A DNA stretch of 64,000 nucleotides from Actinomadura xylanilytica (GTDB lineage Bacteria > Actinomycetota > Actinomycetes > Streptosporangiales > Streptosporangiaceae). Each line of letters opens with the position of its first letter. Positions within the stretch are counted from its first letter, which is position 1. The stretch is taken from positions 1,859,751-1,923,750 of the forward strand of contig NZ_JASNWE010000001.1 in assembly GCF_030283145.1 (NCBI RefSeq). The letters are read 5' to 3'. The translations under genes were made by a program, and so were the position numbers. Below the pieces are notes generated by a model. The model saw only the letters and a list, made by a program, of their open reading frames with translations, ran no database searches and was not told the origin of the DNA. Below, piece after piece: positions 53,470-64,000 of this stretch.

Positions 53470-54946
53470 CTATCGACGCGTGACCGCCGTGGCGACGGCC
53501 GCGGCCCTCCTGGCATCGGCCAACGGCGTCTCGGCCGCGGCCGACTCTCCCCGACCGGCCGGTCCCCCACAACCGGTCTCTCCCCTACTACCGATCCCTG
53601 CCCCCCGTCCGGCCGCCTCCGCACCGCCGGCCCGTCCCGGCTCGGCGGGGATCGGCGACGCCTACTACCCCCGCGCGGGGAACGGCGGGTACGACGTGGC
53701 GCACTACGACGTCGCGCTCACCTACGCCGGCCGCAAAACCGGCAAGGTGGACGCCACGGTGACCATCAACGCGAGGGCGACCCGGGCCCTGTCCCGGTTC
53801 GACCTGGACTTCCGCGGCCCGAAGATCAAGGCGGTCCGGGTCGGCGGGCGTCCCGCCGCGTACCGGCGCAAGGGCCAGGAGCTGATCATCACCCCGGCGG
53901 CGGCGCTGCCCAAGGGCAGGTCGTTCAGCACCACCGTCCGGTACGCGGGCACGCCGCGCCCGGTGCGCAACGAATCGCTCGGCACCTACGGCTGGGTGCC
54001 GACCAAGGACGGCGCGGTCGTGGTGGCCGAGCCGGACGGCGCGCCGACCTGGCTGCCGGTGAACGACCACCCCCGCGACAAGGCCACCTACGCGTTCCAC
54101 CTCACCGTCCCCAAGAACCTGCGCGCGCTGGCCAACGGGCGGCCCGTCCGCACCGTCCGGCGCGGCGCCAGGACCACCTACGAGTGGGCGGAGACGTCGC
54201 CGATGGCCAGCTACCTGGCCACGGTGGCGATCGGGAGGTTCCAGGTGCGGCGCAGCCGGGCCGGGAACGTCCCGGTGATCACCGCGGTCGACCCGCGGTT
54301 CAAGCGCGCCGCGGCGTCCCTGCACGCCAACACGGTCAAGGCCGTGAGGTGGGGGACGAAGATGTTCGGGCCCTACCCGTTCGCGACCGCGGGCGGCATC
54401 GTCGACGACCCCAAGCTCGACTACGCGCTGGAGACGCAGGAGCGGCCGGTGTACGGCGGGTTCGTCCCCGATGACAACATCGTCGTGCACGAGATCGCGC
54501 ACCAGTGGTTCGGCGACAGCGTCAGCCTGCACGACTGGCGGGACATCTGGCTGAACGAGGGCTTCGCGACCTACGCCGAGTGGCTGTGGCACGAGCAGGG
54601 CCGGGGCGGGACGCGCAAGCCCGACCCCGCGAAGGACATCTTCCGGCGGTATGCCCGGCACCCGGCCGCATCGCCGGTGTACACCCCGCCGCCGGGACGG
54701 CCGAAGCGCCGCGACCTGTTCGGGTTCTCGGTGTACGTGCGGGGCGCGATGTGCCTCCAGGCGCTGCGCGAGAAGATCGGCGACCGGGCGTTCTTCGAGA
54801 TCCTCCGGACCTGGGCGCCCGCGCGCAAGGACGGATCCGCGACGACGCCGCAGTTCATCGCGTTCGCCGAGAAGGTGTCGGGCGAGCGGCTCGGTCCGCT
54901 GTTCACGACTTGGCTCTACACCAAGGGCAAGCCCAGGACACCATGA
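53459..54946 (+). CDS. Secreted M1-family metallopeptidase, paralogue 2
   Basis: 495 residues with a signal peptide (VTAVATAAALLASANGVSAA) and Pro-rich linker, no lipobox. N-terminal domain [19 protein letters not shown]; zinc motif HEIAHQWFGD (His344, Glu345, His348) and NEGFATYAE (Glu367), spacing HExxH-X18-E correct. The GAMEN position reads ALETQERPVYGG. A Met/Cys-containing loop and RYARHPAASPVYTPPPGR distinguish it from its neighbours. About 45-50 percent identical to each by eye. Confidence 0.9.
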   Translation: MNGPYRRVTAVATAAALLASANGVSAAADSPRPAGPPQPVSPLLPIPAPRPAASAPPARPGSAGIGDAYYPRAGNGGYDVAHYDVALTYAGRKTGKVDATVTINARATRALSRFDLDFRGPKIKAVRVGGRPAAYRRKGQELIITPAAALPKGRSFSTTVRYAGTPRPVRNESLGTYGWVPTKDGAVVVAEPDGAPTWLPVNDHPRDKATYAFHLTVPKNLRALANGRPVRTVRRGARTTYEWAETSPMASYLATVAIGRFQVRRSRAGNVPVITAVDPRFKRAAASLHANTVKAVRWGTKMFGPYPFATAGGIVDDPKLDYALETQERPVYGGFVPDDNIVVHEIAHQWFGDSVSLHDWRDIWLNEGFATYAEWLWHEQGRGGTRKPDPAKDIFRRYARHPAASPVYTPPPGRPKRRDLFGFSVYVRGAMCLQALREKIGDRAFFEILRTWAPARKDGSATTPQFIAFAEKVSGERLGPLFTTWLYTKGKPRTP

Positions 54947-55096
54947 TCGTCCTGGCGGCGCGGGCCCGTCCCCACCCGGCTGTGACCAGCCGTGACCGGC
55001 CGCTACCGGCCGTGTCGAGACCGGATCGCGCTTGCCACCGGGATGATCACCATGAATTCTTGAGCGGAACGCGACAACGGATCAGAGGCGGGGCAC

Positions 55097-56521
<1,425 letters not shown>

Positions 56522-56588
56522 GCCGCCCTCCGCCCTCGCGTAACCCCGCACGGCGACCCCGGCACGGTGGGGCCCACGCGGGGGCGGC

Positions 56589-57812
56589 TCAGCTCAGGGT
56601 GAGGGTGTAGCCCTTGTCGCGGAGGCGGCCGATGGCCTCCTGGCTGTGGTCGCCGCCGCGGGTCTCCAGGTGCATCAGGACCTCGGCCTCCTCCACCGGC
56701 AGGCGCGCGGCGACGCGCTCGTGCATGACGTCCAGCACGTTCACGCCGAGGCCGGCGAGCTCGCCGAGCAGCGTCACCAGGGCGCCCGGCCGGTCCTTGA
56801 GGCGGCAGCGCACCACGAGGTAGCGGCCGGTGCCCGCCAGACCGTGCCGCAGCACCTTCGACAGCAGCAGCGGGTCGATGTTGCCGCCCGACAGCACCAC
56901 GACCACCGGGGTGCGGACCGCGTAGGAGTGCTCCAGCAGCGCGGCGACCCCGGCCGCGCCCGCCGGTTCCACCACCTGCTTGGCGCGTTCGAGGCAGAGC
57001 AGCAGCGCCTGCGAGATGGACTCCTCGGTGACGGTGACGACCGCGTCGACCAGCTCGGCGACCAGGTTGTAGGTGAGGTCTCCGGGACGTCCCACCGAGA
57101 TGCCGTCGGCCATCGTGGGCTGCACCTCGACCCGGGTGGGACGGCCGGCCGCCAGCGACGCGGGGAACGCGGCGGCCCGCTTGGCCTGCGCGCCGACGAC
57201 CTTGATGTCGGCCCCGTCGCCCTTCCCGTCCTCGCCCTTGAGCGCCACCGCGATCCCGGACATCAGCCCGCCGCCGCCGACCGCCCCGACCACCGTGCGG
57301 ACGCCGGGGCACTGCTCCAGGATCTCCAGCCCGATGGTGCCCTGGCCCGCGACCACGTCGGGATGGTCGAACGGGTGGATCAGGATCGCGCCGCGCTCGT
57401 CGGCGTACTCCTGCGCGGCGACCAGGCAGTCGTCCACGGTCGGGCCGGGGAAGACCACGTCGGCGCCGTAGCCGCGGGTGGCGGCCACCTTGGGCAGCGG
57501 CGCGCCCTCGGGCATGAACACCGTCGCCTTGCAGCCGAGCATGGACGCGGCGAGCGCGACGCCCTGGGCGTGGTTGCCGGCGCTGGCGGCGACGACGCCC
57601 CGGGCGCGCTCGGCGTCGCTCAGCCGGGCGATCCGCACGTACGCGCCGCGGATCTTGAACGAGCCGGTGCGCTGGAGGTGCTCGCACTTGAGGAAGACCG
57701 GACCGCCGATCACCTCCGACAGCGCGCGCGAGTGGATCAGCGGGGTGGGCGCGGCCACCCCGCGCAGCAGCTCCCGGGCGGCGCGGATGTCATCGAGGGT
57801 GACGAGGGTCAT
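56589..57812 (-). CDS. ilvA: Threonine ammonia-lyase with ACT domain
   Basis: 407 residues. Lys53 in LQRTGSFKIRGAY binds PLP; SAGNHAQGVALAA, and GAVGGGGLMSGIA follow. The C-terminal 75 residues form one ACT-type domain (RCRLKDRPGALVTLLGELAG). It deaminates threonine to 2-oxobutyrate. A single ACT-like domain and the shorter length resemble the catabolic/actinobacterial form rather than the two-domain biosynthetic enzyme, so the symbol is provisional. GGGAAG lies eight bases before ATG 57812. Confidence 0.85.
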   Translation of the reverse strand: MTLVTLDDIRAARELLRGVAAPTPLIHSRALSEVIGGPVFLKCEHLQRTGSFKIRGAYVRIARLSDAERARGVVAASAGNHAQGVALAASMLGCKATVFMPEGAPLPKVAATRGYGADVVFPGPTVDDCLVAAQEYADERGAILIHPFDHPDVVAGQGTIGLEILEQCPGVRTVVGAVGGGGLMSGIAVALKGEDGKGDGADIKVVGAQAKRAAAFPASLAAGRPTRVEVQPTMADGISVGRPGDLTYNLVAELVDAVVTVTEESISQALLLCLERAKQVVEPAGAAGVAALLEHSYAVRTPVVVVLSGGNIDPLLLSKVLRHGLAGTGRYLVVRCRLKDRPGALVTLLGELAGLGVNVLDVMHERVAARLPVEEAEVLMHLETRGGDHSQEAIGRLRDKGYTLTLS

Positions 57813-57927
57813 GGCCTGATCTTCCCACGGCCCGCCTCGCACCCCCCGCGTCCGCCCCCGCGTCCGCCGACGAGTCCGCCGCTTCGCGGGGCGGCCCCCG
57901 GGCGGGCGCCGTGGCCGATGGGGGCCG

Positions 57928-58908
57928 TCAGCCGGCGCCCCAGTAGCGGTCGCTCTCGAAGATGAGCGCCGCCGCGCCGATCAGCCCGGACGTCTGCCCG
58001 AGCGCGGTGGGCACCACCATCACCTGACGGGCGTACTCCATCCTGGCGTAGGTGCGCAGCGCCTCCTCCAGCGGGTCGAACAGCAGCGCGCCCGCCTGCG
58101 ACAGGCCGCCGCCGATCGCCACCACTTGAAGGTCGCACAGGTGCGTGGCGGACGCGATCGCGATGCCGAGAGCGCGTCCGGCCCGCCGCAGGGCCGCGAC
58201 CGCGACCGGGTGGCCGCGGCGGGCGTCGGCGGCGAGATCGACACCGGTGACGTCGTCGCGGCCCGTCCGCCAGCCCTCCTCCTGCGCCCAGGCGACCAGG
58301 CCGGGGCCGCGCGCGACGGCCTCCAGGCAGCCGCGCCCGCCGCACTTGCACGGCGGCCCCTCCGGGTCGACGATCACATGGCCGATGTGCCCGGCGTTGC
58401 CCCTGGCCCCGTCGATCAGCACCCCGTCCAGGATCAGGCCGCCTCCGACGCCGGTGGACACCACCATGCCGAGCACGTTCTCCATGCCCTGCCCGGCGCC
58501 GAGCCAGTGCTCGCCCACCGCGACGCAGACGGCGTCGTTGTGGACCCGCACGGGCAGCCCGGGATGCCGCTCGCGCAGCCGCTCGCGCAGCGGGAAGCCG
58601 CGCCAGGCCGGGATGTTGAGCGGCGACACCTCGCCGGCGGGCCAGGTCATCGGGCCGCCGCAGCCCACCCCGACGCCCGCGAACCGCGGCCGTCCCGCGG
58701 CGGCGCCGACCTTGTCGAGCAGCGCCTCCAGCGTCCGCCAGAGGCCCTCGGCGTCGAGCGCCGGGTCGGCGGGCGTGGCGATGCGGTCGTACTCGGCGAT
58801 GCGCCCACCGGGCTCCACGACGGCGGCGGCCATCTTGGTGCCGCCGATGTCGACGGCCAGGACGGGGGCCCCGGAGGCCCGGGGCGCTCGGGGGGCGGGG
58901 TCGCTCAT
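57928..58908 (-). CDS. ROK-family sugar kinase (glucokinase-like)
   Basis: 326 residues. ATP/phosphate motif LAVDIGGTKMAAAVV, sugar-binding NDAVCVAVGEHWLGAGQG, STGVGGGLILDG, and the zinc motif CKCGGRGCLEAVARG of ROK kinases with His in AGHIGH. No DNA-binding domain, so a kinase rather than repressor; glucose is the most likely substrate. Its ATG overlaps the FIST gene stop (ATGA), giving translational coupling, which is unusual for glucokinase. Confidence 0.85.
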   Translation of the reverse strand: MSDPAPRAPRASGAPVLAVDIGGTKMAAAVVEPGGRIAEYDRIATPADPALDAEGLWRTLEALLDKVGAAAGRPRFAGVGVGCGGPMTWPAGEVSPLNIPAWRGFPLRERLRERHPGLPVRVHNDAVCVAVGEHWLGAGQGMENVLGMVVSTGVGGGLILDGVLIDGARGNAGHIGHVIVDPEGPPCKCGGRGCLEAVARGPGLVAWAQEEGWRTGRDDVTGVDLAADARRGHPVAVAALRRAGRALGIAIASATHLCDLQVVAIGGGLSQAGALLFDPLEEALRTYARMEYARQVMVVPTALGQTSGLIGAAALIFESDRYWGAG

Positions 58909-60077
58909 GTCGGGTCTCCCTGTGCGGCGCGGCCGAAGGCCAGGATGGAGGCGGTGAATCCGTGCACGTGGTTGCGGCCGGCCACCGGCCCGATCTCACC
59001 CGCGGCGAAGCACCCGCCCACGCCCGCCGGGCCAAACGCGCGGTCGAGCACCCGCGCGTCATGGTCGGAGTCGGCGAACATCGCCTGCCCCCGCCCGTTG
59101 CAGGTGAACACCAGGACGCCCTCGACGGGCGCCAGGTCGAACCGCTCGAGCAGCTCGGCCAGGTCGTCGTCGGCGACTCCCGCGTCGCGGACCTGGAACC
59201 GCACCGTGCGGCCCACCTCGACCACGTCGCCGATCGCGATGGCCCCGGTGTCGGTGTCGGCGCCGACCACCCCGCGGACCAGGAAGTCGCCGTGCTCGTG
59301 CTCGTCGGCGTACTCGTCCATGGCCAGGCCGATCAGCAGGCCGCGCCCGGCGAGCTCCTGCTCGTCCTCGGGCAGTTCGAGCACGACCTCTTCGAGCTTC
59401 TCCAGCGCCGGCGTGCCCGCCAGCTCGTACACGACGTTCTCCTCGGCCCTGGTCACCACCATGTCGGGCCCGATCGGACGGGCCCCCTGGCTGACCAGCG
59501 TGGCGGCGGTGACCGAGCCGCCGAGCACCACCCCGACCGCGCCGTCGTCGTACATCTCGCCGCCGACGAACAGCCGCGCCATGCCGCTGGCGGCGCCCTC
59601 GGCCAGCCCGCCGACCAGCGGCAGGCCGGGAAGCGCCTCGCCGGACCGCTCGACGAACGCGTCCACCGGGAACGAGAACGGATCGGCCAGCAGCACCCCC
59701 ACCACGTCGTCGTCGCGCCCTTCGGGCATCCCGACCACGATCAGCCGGTCCTCGGCCTTGAGCGTCTCCAGCCTGAACGGCTCCAGCCGCGCGCCGGGCA
59801 GCACCGCCGCCCACGCGCTGACCGCGCCGGTCTCCTCCACCCCCCGGCCCGCGCCGATCACGCCGGACACCGTGCAGCCGAGCACCACGGCCGTGCCGCC
59901 CACCACCTCGGTGGCGCGCCGCGCCGCGGCCTCGGCCAGCTCGGGATCCTCGCCCGACACGAACACGCAGACCAGGTCGGCCGGCGCGCTCAGCGGCGCG
60001 AGCGCCTGCTCGACCGCGGACTCGGCCGCGCTGGACAGATCAGGCCCGAGGGCCAGGCCGTCACCGAATCGCGCCAT
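58905..60077 (-). CDS. FIST-domain putative sensory protein
   Basis: 390 residues comprising FIST N (residues about 30-220, GCTVSGVIGAGRGVEETGAV) and FIST C (SFFV-like core, ELLERFDLAPVEGVLVFTCN and GRGQAMF, plus GCFAAGEIGPVAGRNHVHGF). FIST proteins are thought to bind small ligands such as amino acids and signal to kinases or cyclases, but here there is none next to it. ATG 60077 with GGGAGG eight bases upstream. Overlaps and is coupled to the ROK kinase. Confidence 0.9.
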   Translation of the reverse strand: MARFGDGLALGPDLSSAAESAVEQALAPLSAPADLVCVFVSGEDPELAEAAARRATEVVGGTAVVLGCTVSGVIGAGRGVEETGAVSAWAAVLPGARLEPFRLETLKAEDRLIVVGMPEGRDDDVVGVLLADPFSFPVDAFVERSGEALPGLPLVGGLAEGAASGMARLFVGGEMYDDGAVGVVLGGSVTAATLVSQGARPIGPDMVVTRAEENVVYELAGTPALEKLEEVVLELPEDEQELAGRGLLIGLAMDEYADEHEHGDFLVRGVVGADTDTGAIAIGDVVEVGRTVRFQVRDAGVADDDLAELLERFDLAPVEGVLVFTCNGRGQAMFADSDHDARVLDRAFGPAGVGGCFAAGEIGPVAGRNHVHGFTASILAFGRAAQGDPT

Positions 60078-60226
60078 CGGCGTCGCCTCCCTCGTAAGGT
60101 TCCCCAGTGGACCCCTCCTTCCTAGTCTCCCCCGCTCCGGCGCCGGGACCCAAACGCGGCGGGACGGGCTGAGGAATCGCGCTTCCAGGGTGCGATTCGG
60201 GGGATCGGCGACGTAATGTCGATCGC

Positions 60227-61648
60227 GTGCGTGCAACCACACCCCGCGAGACCACACTGGGCGAGCTGCGCACCAGCGGCCACGTCCAGCGGACGGTGAA
60301 GGCCGAGATCCGCCACCACCTGCTCGAACGGCTGAGATCGGGGGAACCGCGCTTCCCGGGCATCGTCGGGTTCGACGACACCGTCGCGCCGCATCTGGAG
60401 CGGGCCCTGATCGCCGGGCACGACCTGGTGCTGCTGGGCGAGCGCGGGCAGGGCAAGACGCGGCTGATCCGCACCCTGGCCGGGCTGCTGGACGAGTGGA
60501 CCCCGGTGGTGGCCGGTTGCGAGATCAACGACCATCCGTACGCGCCGGTGTGCGTGCGCTGCCGGCGGCTGGCCGCCGAGGCCGGCGACGACCTGCCGGT
60601 GGCGTGGAAGCACCGCGACGAGCGGTACGGCGAGAAGCTCGCCACCCCCGACACCAGCGTCGGCGACCTGATCGGCGACGTCGACCCGGTCAAGGTGGCC
60701 GAGGGCCGCACCCTCGGCGACCCCGAGACGGTGCACTTCGGGCTGGTGCCGCGCACCAACCGCGGCATCTTCTCCATCAACGAGCTGCCCGACCTGGCCG
60801 AGCGCATCCAGGTGGCGCTGCTCAACGTGCTGGAGGAGCGCGACGTCCAGGTCCGCGGCTACGCGCTGCGGCTGCCGCTCGACGTGCTGCTGGTCGCCAG
60901 CGCCAACCCCGAGGACTACACCAACCGGGGCCGCATCATCACCCCGCTCAAGGACCGGTTCGGCGCCGAGATCCGCACCCACTACCCGCTGGAGCTGGAC
61001 GCCGAGCTGGCGCTGATCCGGCAGGAGGCCGAGTTCGCCGACCTGTCCGGGCCGCCCGCCGAGGTGCCCGCCCACCTGATCGAGATCATCGGCCGGTTCA
61101 CCCGGCTGGTCCGCGAGTCGACCGCGGTCGACACCCGGTCCGGGGTGTCGGCGCGGTTCGCGCTCGCGGGCGCCGAGACCGTCGCCGCCGGGGCGGTGCG
61201 CCGCGCCGCGCTCACCGGCGAGGAGCGCGCGGTGGCGCGGGTGTGCGACCTGCCCGCGGTGGTGCCGTCGCTGATGGGCAAGGTCGAGTTCGAGGTCAGC
61301 GAGGAGGGCCGCGAGCAGGAGGTCCTCGAGCACCTGCTGCGCCGCGCGGTCGCCGAGACCTACCGGCGGACGCTGGGCCCGGCCGACCTGTCCGGGCTGC
61401 TCGACAAGTTCGACGCGGGCGAGAGCGTCGAGTCCGGCGAGCTGGTGCCCGCCGGCGAGCTGCTGCGCCGGGTCGGCCCGATCCCCGGCCTCGCCAAGAT
61501 CATGGAACGGCTGGAGCTGAGCGGTGAGTCGCCCGGCCAGGCCGCCGCGGCGCTGGAGTTCGCCCTCGAGGGACTGTTCCTCACCCGGCGGCTGTCCAAG
61601 GACGGCCCGGCCGGGCAGGGCGACGGCACCGCCACCTACCGCACGTAG
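60227..61648 (+). CDS. MoxR/magnesium-chelatase-like AAA+ ATPase
   Basis: 473 residues. Walker A GERGQGKT (residues 71-78), Walker B and sensor sequences NRGIFSINELPDLAERIQVA and VASANPEDYTNRGRIITPLK. A segment YAPVCVRCRRLAAEAGDDLP with a Cys-X2-Cys pair lies between Walker A and the next conserved block and is unusual for MoxR; it may bind metal. C-terminal helical lid region. GTG 60227. It forms a pair with the VWA gene 123 bp downstream, the usual MoxR-VWA chaperone arrangement (Rv0958/Rv0959-like). Confidence 0.9.
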   Translation: MRATTPRETTLGELRTSGHVQRTVKAEIRHHLLERLRSGEPRFPGIVGFDDTVAPHLERALIAGHDLVLLGERGQGKTRLIRTLAGLLDEWTPVVAGCEINDHPYAPVCVRCRRLAAEAGDDLPVAWKHRDERYGEKLATPDTSVGDLIGDVDPVKVAEGRTLGDPETVHFGLVPRTNRGIFSINELPDLAERIQVALLNVLEERDVQVRGYALRLPLDVLLVASANPEDYTNRGRIITPLKDRFGAEIRTHYPLELDAELALIRQEAEFADLSGPPAEVPAHLIEIIGRFTRLVRESTAVDTRSGVSARFALAGAETVAAGAVRRAALTGEERAVARVCDLPAVVPSLMGKVEFEVSEEGREQEVLEHLLRRAVAETYRRTLGPADLSGLLDKFDAGESVESGELVPAGELLRRVGPIPGLAKIMERLELSGESPGQAAAALEFALEGLFLTRRLSKDGPAGQGDGTATYRT

Positions 61649-61771
61649 AGCCGGGCACTGAGCGCTCAGCGCCGAGCACTCAGCCGCACCGAACCTGAAC
61701 GAACGGCACGAAGGACGCCGCGGATCCGTCCCGGACCCCGCGGTGGCGCGTCCCGAGATGGGGAGGCCGAC

Positions 61772-63844
61772 ATGAGTCGTTACCGGTACGGGGCGTACCG
61801 CGACGGGCCCGACCCGCTGTCCCCGCCCTACGACGTCCGGGACGCCCTGGACGCCATGGGCGACGCGGTGCTGGAGGGCACCCGTCCCGACGAGGCGCTG
61901 CGCGACCTGCTGCGCCGCGGGCTGCCCGGCGAGGGCGGCCGGCGCGGGCTCGACGACCTGCTCCGCCAGGTCCGCGAGCGGCGCCGCGCGCTGCGCGACC
62001 GCGGCCGGCTGGACGGCACGCTGGAGCAGGCGCGGGCGCTGCTCGACACCGCGATCGGGCAGGAGCGGGCCGAGCTGTTCCCCGACCCGGGCGACGACGC
62101 GCGGCTGCGCGAGGCCGAGCTCGACACGCTGCCCGAGGACACCTCGCAGGCGATCCGGCGGCTGTCGGACTACCAGTGGCGGTCCCCCGCGGCCCGCGAG
62201 ACGTTCGACCGGCTCAGGGACCTGCTGCGCAGCGAGGTCCTCGACGCGCAGTTCCAGGGCATGAAGCAGGCGCTGCAAGGCCAGGACCCGCGGTCCATGG
62301 AGCGGGTCAAGGACATGATGGCCGCGCTCAACCGGATGCTCGACCGGGACGCGCGCGGTGAGCACACCCAGGAGGACTTCGAGCGGTTCATGGCCGAGTA
62401 CGGCGACATGTTCGGCGCCGAGGACGACCCGGACCGGCCGCGCGACCTGGAGGAGCTGGTCGACTCGCTGGCCCGCCGGGCCGCCGCGACGGACCGGCTG
62501 CTGGCCTCACTGAGCCCCGAGCAGCGCGCCGAGCTGGCCGGGCTGATGGACCAGGTCATGCAGGACGCGGGCCTGGCCCTGGAGATGTCCCGGCTCGGCG
62601 ACTCGCTGCGCGCCCGCCGTCCCGACCTCGGCTGGGGCACGCCCGAGCAGATGACCGGCGACGCCCCGCTCGGGGTGGGCGACGCCACCACCGCGCTGGC
62701 CGAGCTCGCCGACCTGGCCGAGCTGGAGTCGGCGCTCGGGCAGGACTACCCGGGGGCCCGGCTCGACGACGTCGACGAGGAGGCCGTGCGGCGGGCGCTC
62801 GGCCGGCAGGCCGTCGACGACCTCGGCGCGCTGCGCCGCATCGAGGCCGAGCTGGAACGGCAGGGCTACCTCCAGCGCCGCCGCGGCACGCTGGAGCTGA
62901 CCCCCAAGGCGGTGCGGCGGCTCGGCGAGACGGCGCTGCGCCGGGTGTTCTCCCGGCTCACCGCGGGCCGGCAGGGCGACCACGACCAGCGCGACGCCGG
63001 GCAGGCCGGCGAGCTCACCGGGTCGAGCCGCGCATGGCGGTTCGGCGACGAGCAGCCCCTCGACGTGGTCCGGACGGTCGGCAACGCGATCCGCCGCAGC
63101 GTGATGGAGCCCGGCGCGCCGGCCGCGGTCGGCACGCCCGGGTCCGGCGCGCCCGGGTCCGGTACGTCCGGGTCCGGTACGTCCGGGGCCGGTACGTCCG
63201 GCCCGCCGCGGTCCGGTGCGGTCCGGCTGAGCGTGGACGACTTCGAGGTGCACGAGACCGAACGCCGCACCGGCGCCGCGGTGTGCCTGCTGGTCGACCT
63301 GTCGTACTCGATGGTGCTGCGCGGCACCTGGGCGGCGGCCAAGCAGACCACGCTGGCCCTGCACACGCTGGTGACCAGCAAGTTCCCGCAGGACGCCATC
63401 CAGATCATCGGGTTCTCCAACTACGCCCGGACGCTGCACCCGACCGAGATGGCCGGGCTCGACTGGGACATGGTGCAGGGCACCAATCTGCACCACGCGC
63501 TGATGATCGCTGGCCGGCACCTGGACCGGCATCCCGACTTCGAGCCGATCGTGCTGGTGGTCACCGACGGCGAGCCGACCGCGCACCTGCGGCCGGACGG
63601 CCGGTCGCTGTTCGACTACCCGCCGTCCACCGAGACGCTGGTGCTGACACTGGCCGAGGTCGACAAGATGACCCGGCGCTCGGCCACGATGAACTTCTTC
63701 ATGCTCGCCGAGGACCGGCGGCTGGTCTCGTTCGTCGAGGAGGTCGCGCGGCGCAACGGCGGCCGGGTCTTCGCGCCCGACGCCGACCGGCTCGGCGAGT
63801 ACGTGGTCAGCGACTATCTGCGGGTGCGGCGCGGGCGCCGGTAA
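61772..63844 (+). CDS. VWA-domain protein, partner of the MoxR ATPase
   Basis: 690 residues. The N-terminal 420 residues are helical, charged and coiled-coil-rich; a Gly/Ser/Thr/Pro repeat (SGTSGSGTSG type) follows near 455-480; the C-terminal VWA domain has the MIDAS motif DLSYSMVLRGTW, a Thr in GTNLHHALMIAG and Asp in VVTDGEPTAHL. No signal peptide, so cytoplasmic. With MoxR it probably inserts metals or remodels a protein complex; the client is unknown. GGGGAGGC lies seven bases before ATG 61772. Confidence 0.9.
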   Translation: MSRYRYGAYRDGPDPLSPPYDVRDALDAMGDAVLEGTRPDEALRDLLRRGLPGEGGRRGLDDLLRQVRERRRALRDRGRLDGTLEQARALLDTAIGQERAELFPDPGDDARLREAELDTLPEDTSQAIRRLSDYQWRSPAARETFDRLRDLLRSEVLDAQFQGMKQALQGQDPRSMERVKDMMAALNRMLDRDARGEHTQEDFERFMAEYGDMFGAEDDPDRPRDLEELVDSLARRAAATDRLLASLSPEQRAELAGLMDQVMQDAGLALEMSRLGDSLRARRPDLGWGTPEQMTGDAPLGVGDATTALAELADLAELESALGQDYPGARLDDVDEEAVRRALGRQAVDDLGALRRIEAELERQGYLQRRRGTLELTPKAVRRLGETALRRVFSRLTAGRQGDHDQRDAGQAGELTGSSRAWRFGDEQPLDVVRTVGNAIRRSVMEPGAPAAVGTPGSGAPGSGTSGSGTSGAGTSGPPRSGAVRLSVDDFEVHETERRTGAAVCLLVDLSYSMVLRGTWAAAKQTTLALHTLVTSKFPQDAIQIIGFSNYARTLHPTEMAGLDWDMVQGTNLHHALMIAGRHLDRHPDFEPIVLVVTDGEPTAHLRPDGRSLFDYPPSTETLVLTLAEVDKMTRRSATMNFFMLAEDRRLVSFVEEVARRNGGRVFAPDADRLGEYVVSDYLRVRRGRR

Positions 63845-63882
63845 CCGTACAGGCGCCGCACCGGAGGACTAGGGTCGGCGTC

Positions 63883-64000
63883 ATGTCGAGTTCTGATCGT
63901 CTCCTGCTGATCCTGCACATCGGCTTCGCGATCTTCACCTTGGGACCACTGACCGCCGCGACCATGGCCACCCCGCGCTTCATCCGCAACCAGAACCTGG
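63883..64000 (+). CDS. Membrane protein, N-terminal part (runs off window)
   Basis: 39 residues visible: MSSSDRLLLILHIGFAIFTL followed by GPLTAATMATPRFIRNQNL. One hydrophobic segment with a short polar loop. Too little for a family call; a DUF2269-like membrane protein is possible. AGGGTCGGCGTC precedes ATG, with GGAGG further upstream. Confidence 0.6.
   Translation, partial: MSSSDRLLLILHIGFAIFTLGPLTAATMATPRFIRNQNL

Overview
The window is a high-GC actinobacterial chromosome segment with near-exclusive G/C at third codon positions. Mycothiol chemistry (Mca), a GlpX-type fructose bisphosphatase, PIN-PhoH, a DUF397/NB-ARC pair, secreted SLT and NlpC/P60 enzymes and several Pro-rich membrane proteins point to a mycelial, sporulating actinomycete. 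An Actinomadura-like member of Streptosporangiales is my best guess, by inference only. No rRNA, tRNA, CRISPR array, integrase or transposase was recognised.

Layout. (1) 1-6.2 kb, minus strand: a Tcp/VirB4-type conjugation or secretion cluster (TcpC-like, TcpD-like, a TcpE-like domain fused to a degenerate MinD-like ATPase, a small coupled ORF, and the start of a VirB4-like ATPase). (2) 6.6-17 kb: ychF, an esterase, rmuC, DUF6542, ispH, a lipid-droplet-associated protein, xseA and xseB. A MarR/MFS pair and two copies of a short dispersed repeat interrupt this run. (3) 16.4-29 kb: DUF4245, TetR, glpX, DUF1707, MFS, a MocR/EamA divergent pair, class I fumarase, a Ser/Thr kinase and fumC. (4) 28.7-43 kb: two tandem secreted SLT proteins, PIN-PhoH, a cis-prenyltransferase, two uncharacterised genes with palindromic DNA, an efflux MFS/TetR operon, NlpC/P60 with a structured leader candidate, a thioredoxin-fold/DUF255 protein, a flavoprotein and RNase Z. 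(5) 43-51.6 kb: an FMN-binding protein, a decayed NB-ARC/DUF397 locus, mca, DUF4307, greA, Lrp/hppD and two Pro-rich RDD proteins. (6) 51.6-64 kb: three tandem secreted M1 peptidases, threonine deaminase, ROK kinase coupled to a FIST protein, a MoxR ATPase with a VWA partner, and the start of a membrane protein.

Much of the core content (ychF, DUF6542, ispH, lipid-droplet protein, xseA/B, DUF4245, glpX, fum, PIN-PhoH, cis-prenyltransferase, DUF255, mca, DUF4307, greA, Pro-rich RDD) corresponds from memory to the Mycobacterium tuberculosis Rv1078-Rv1112 neighbourhood. The window therefore looks like an ancient syntenic backbone with lineage-specific insertions.

The most unusual items are: the TcpE-MinD fusion with a P-loop lacking its lysine; a MITE-like intergenic repeat family, one copy with a perfect 42-bp triplication; a three-way-junction RNA candidate before the NlpC/P60 gene; long perfect hairpins against or over the start codons of two M1 peptidase genes; and a group of genes whose -10 hexamer lies about 7 nt before the start codon, as expected of leaderless mRNAs.
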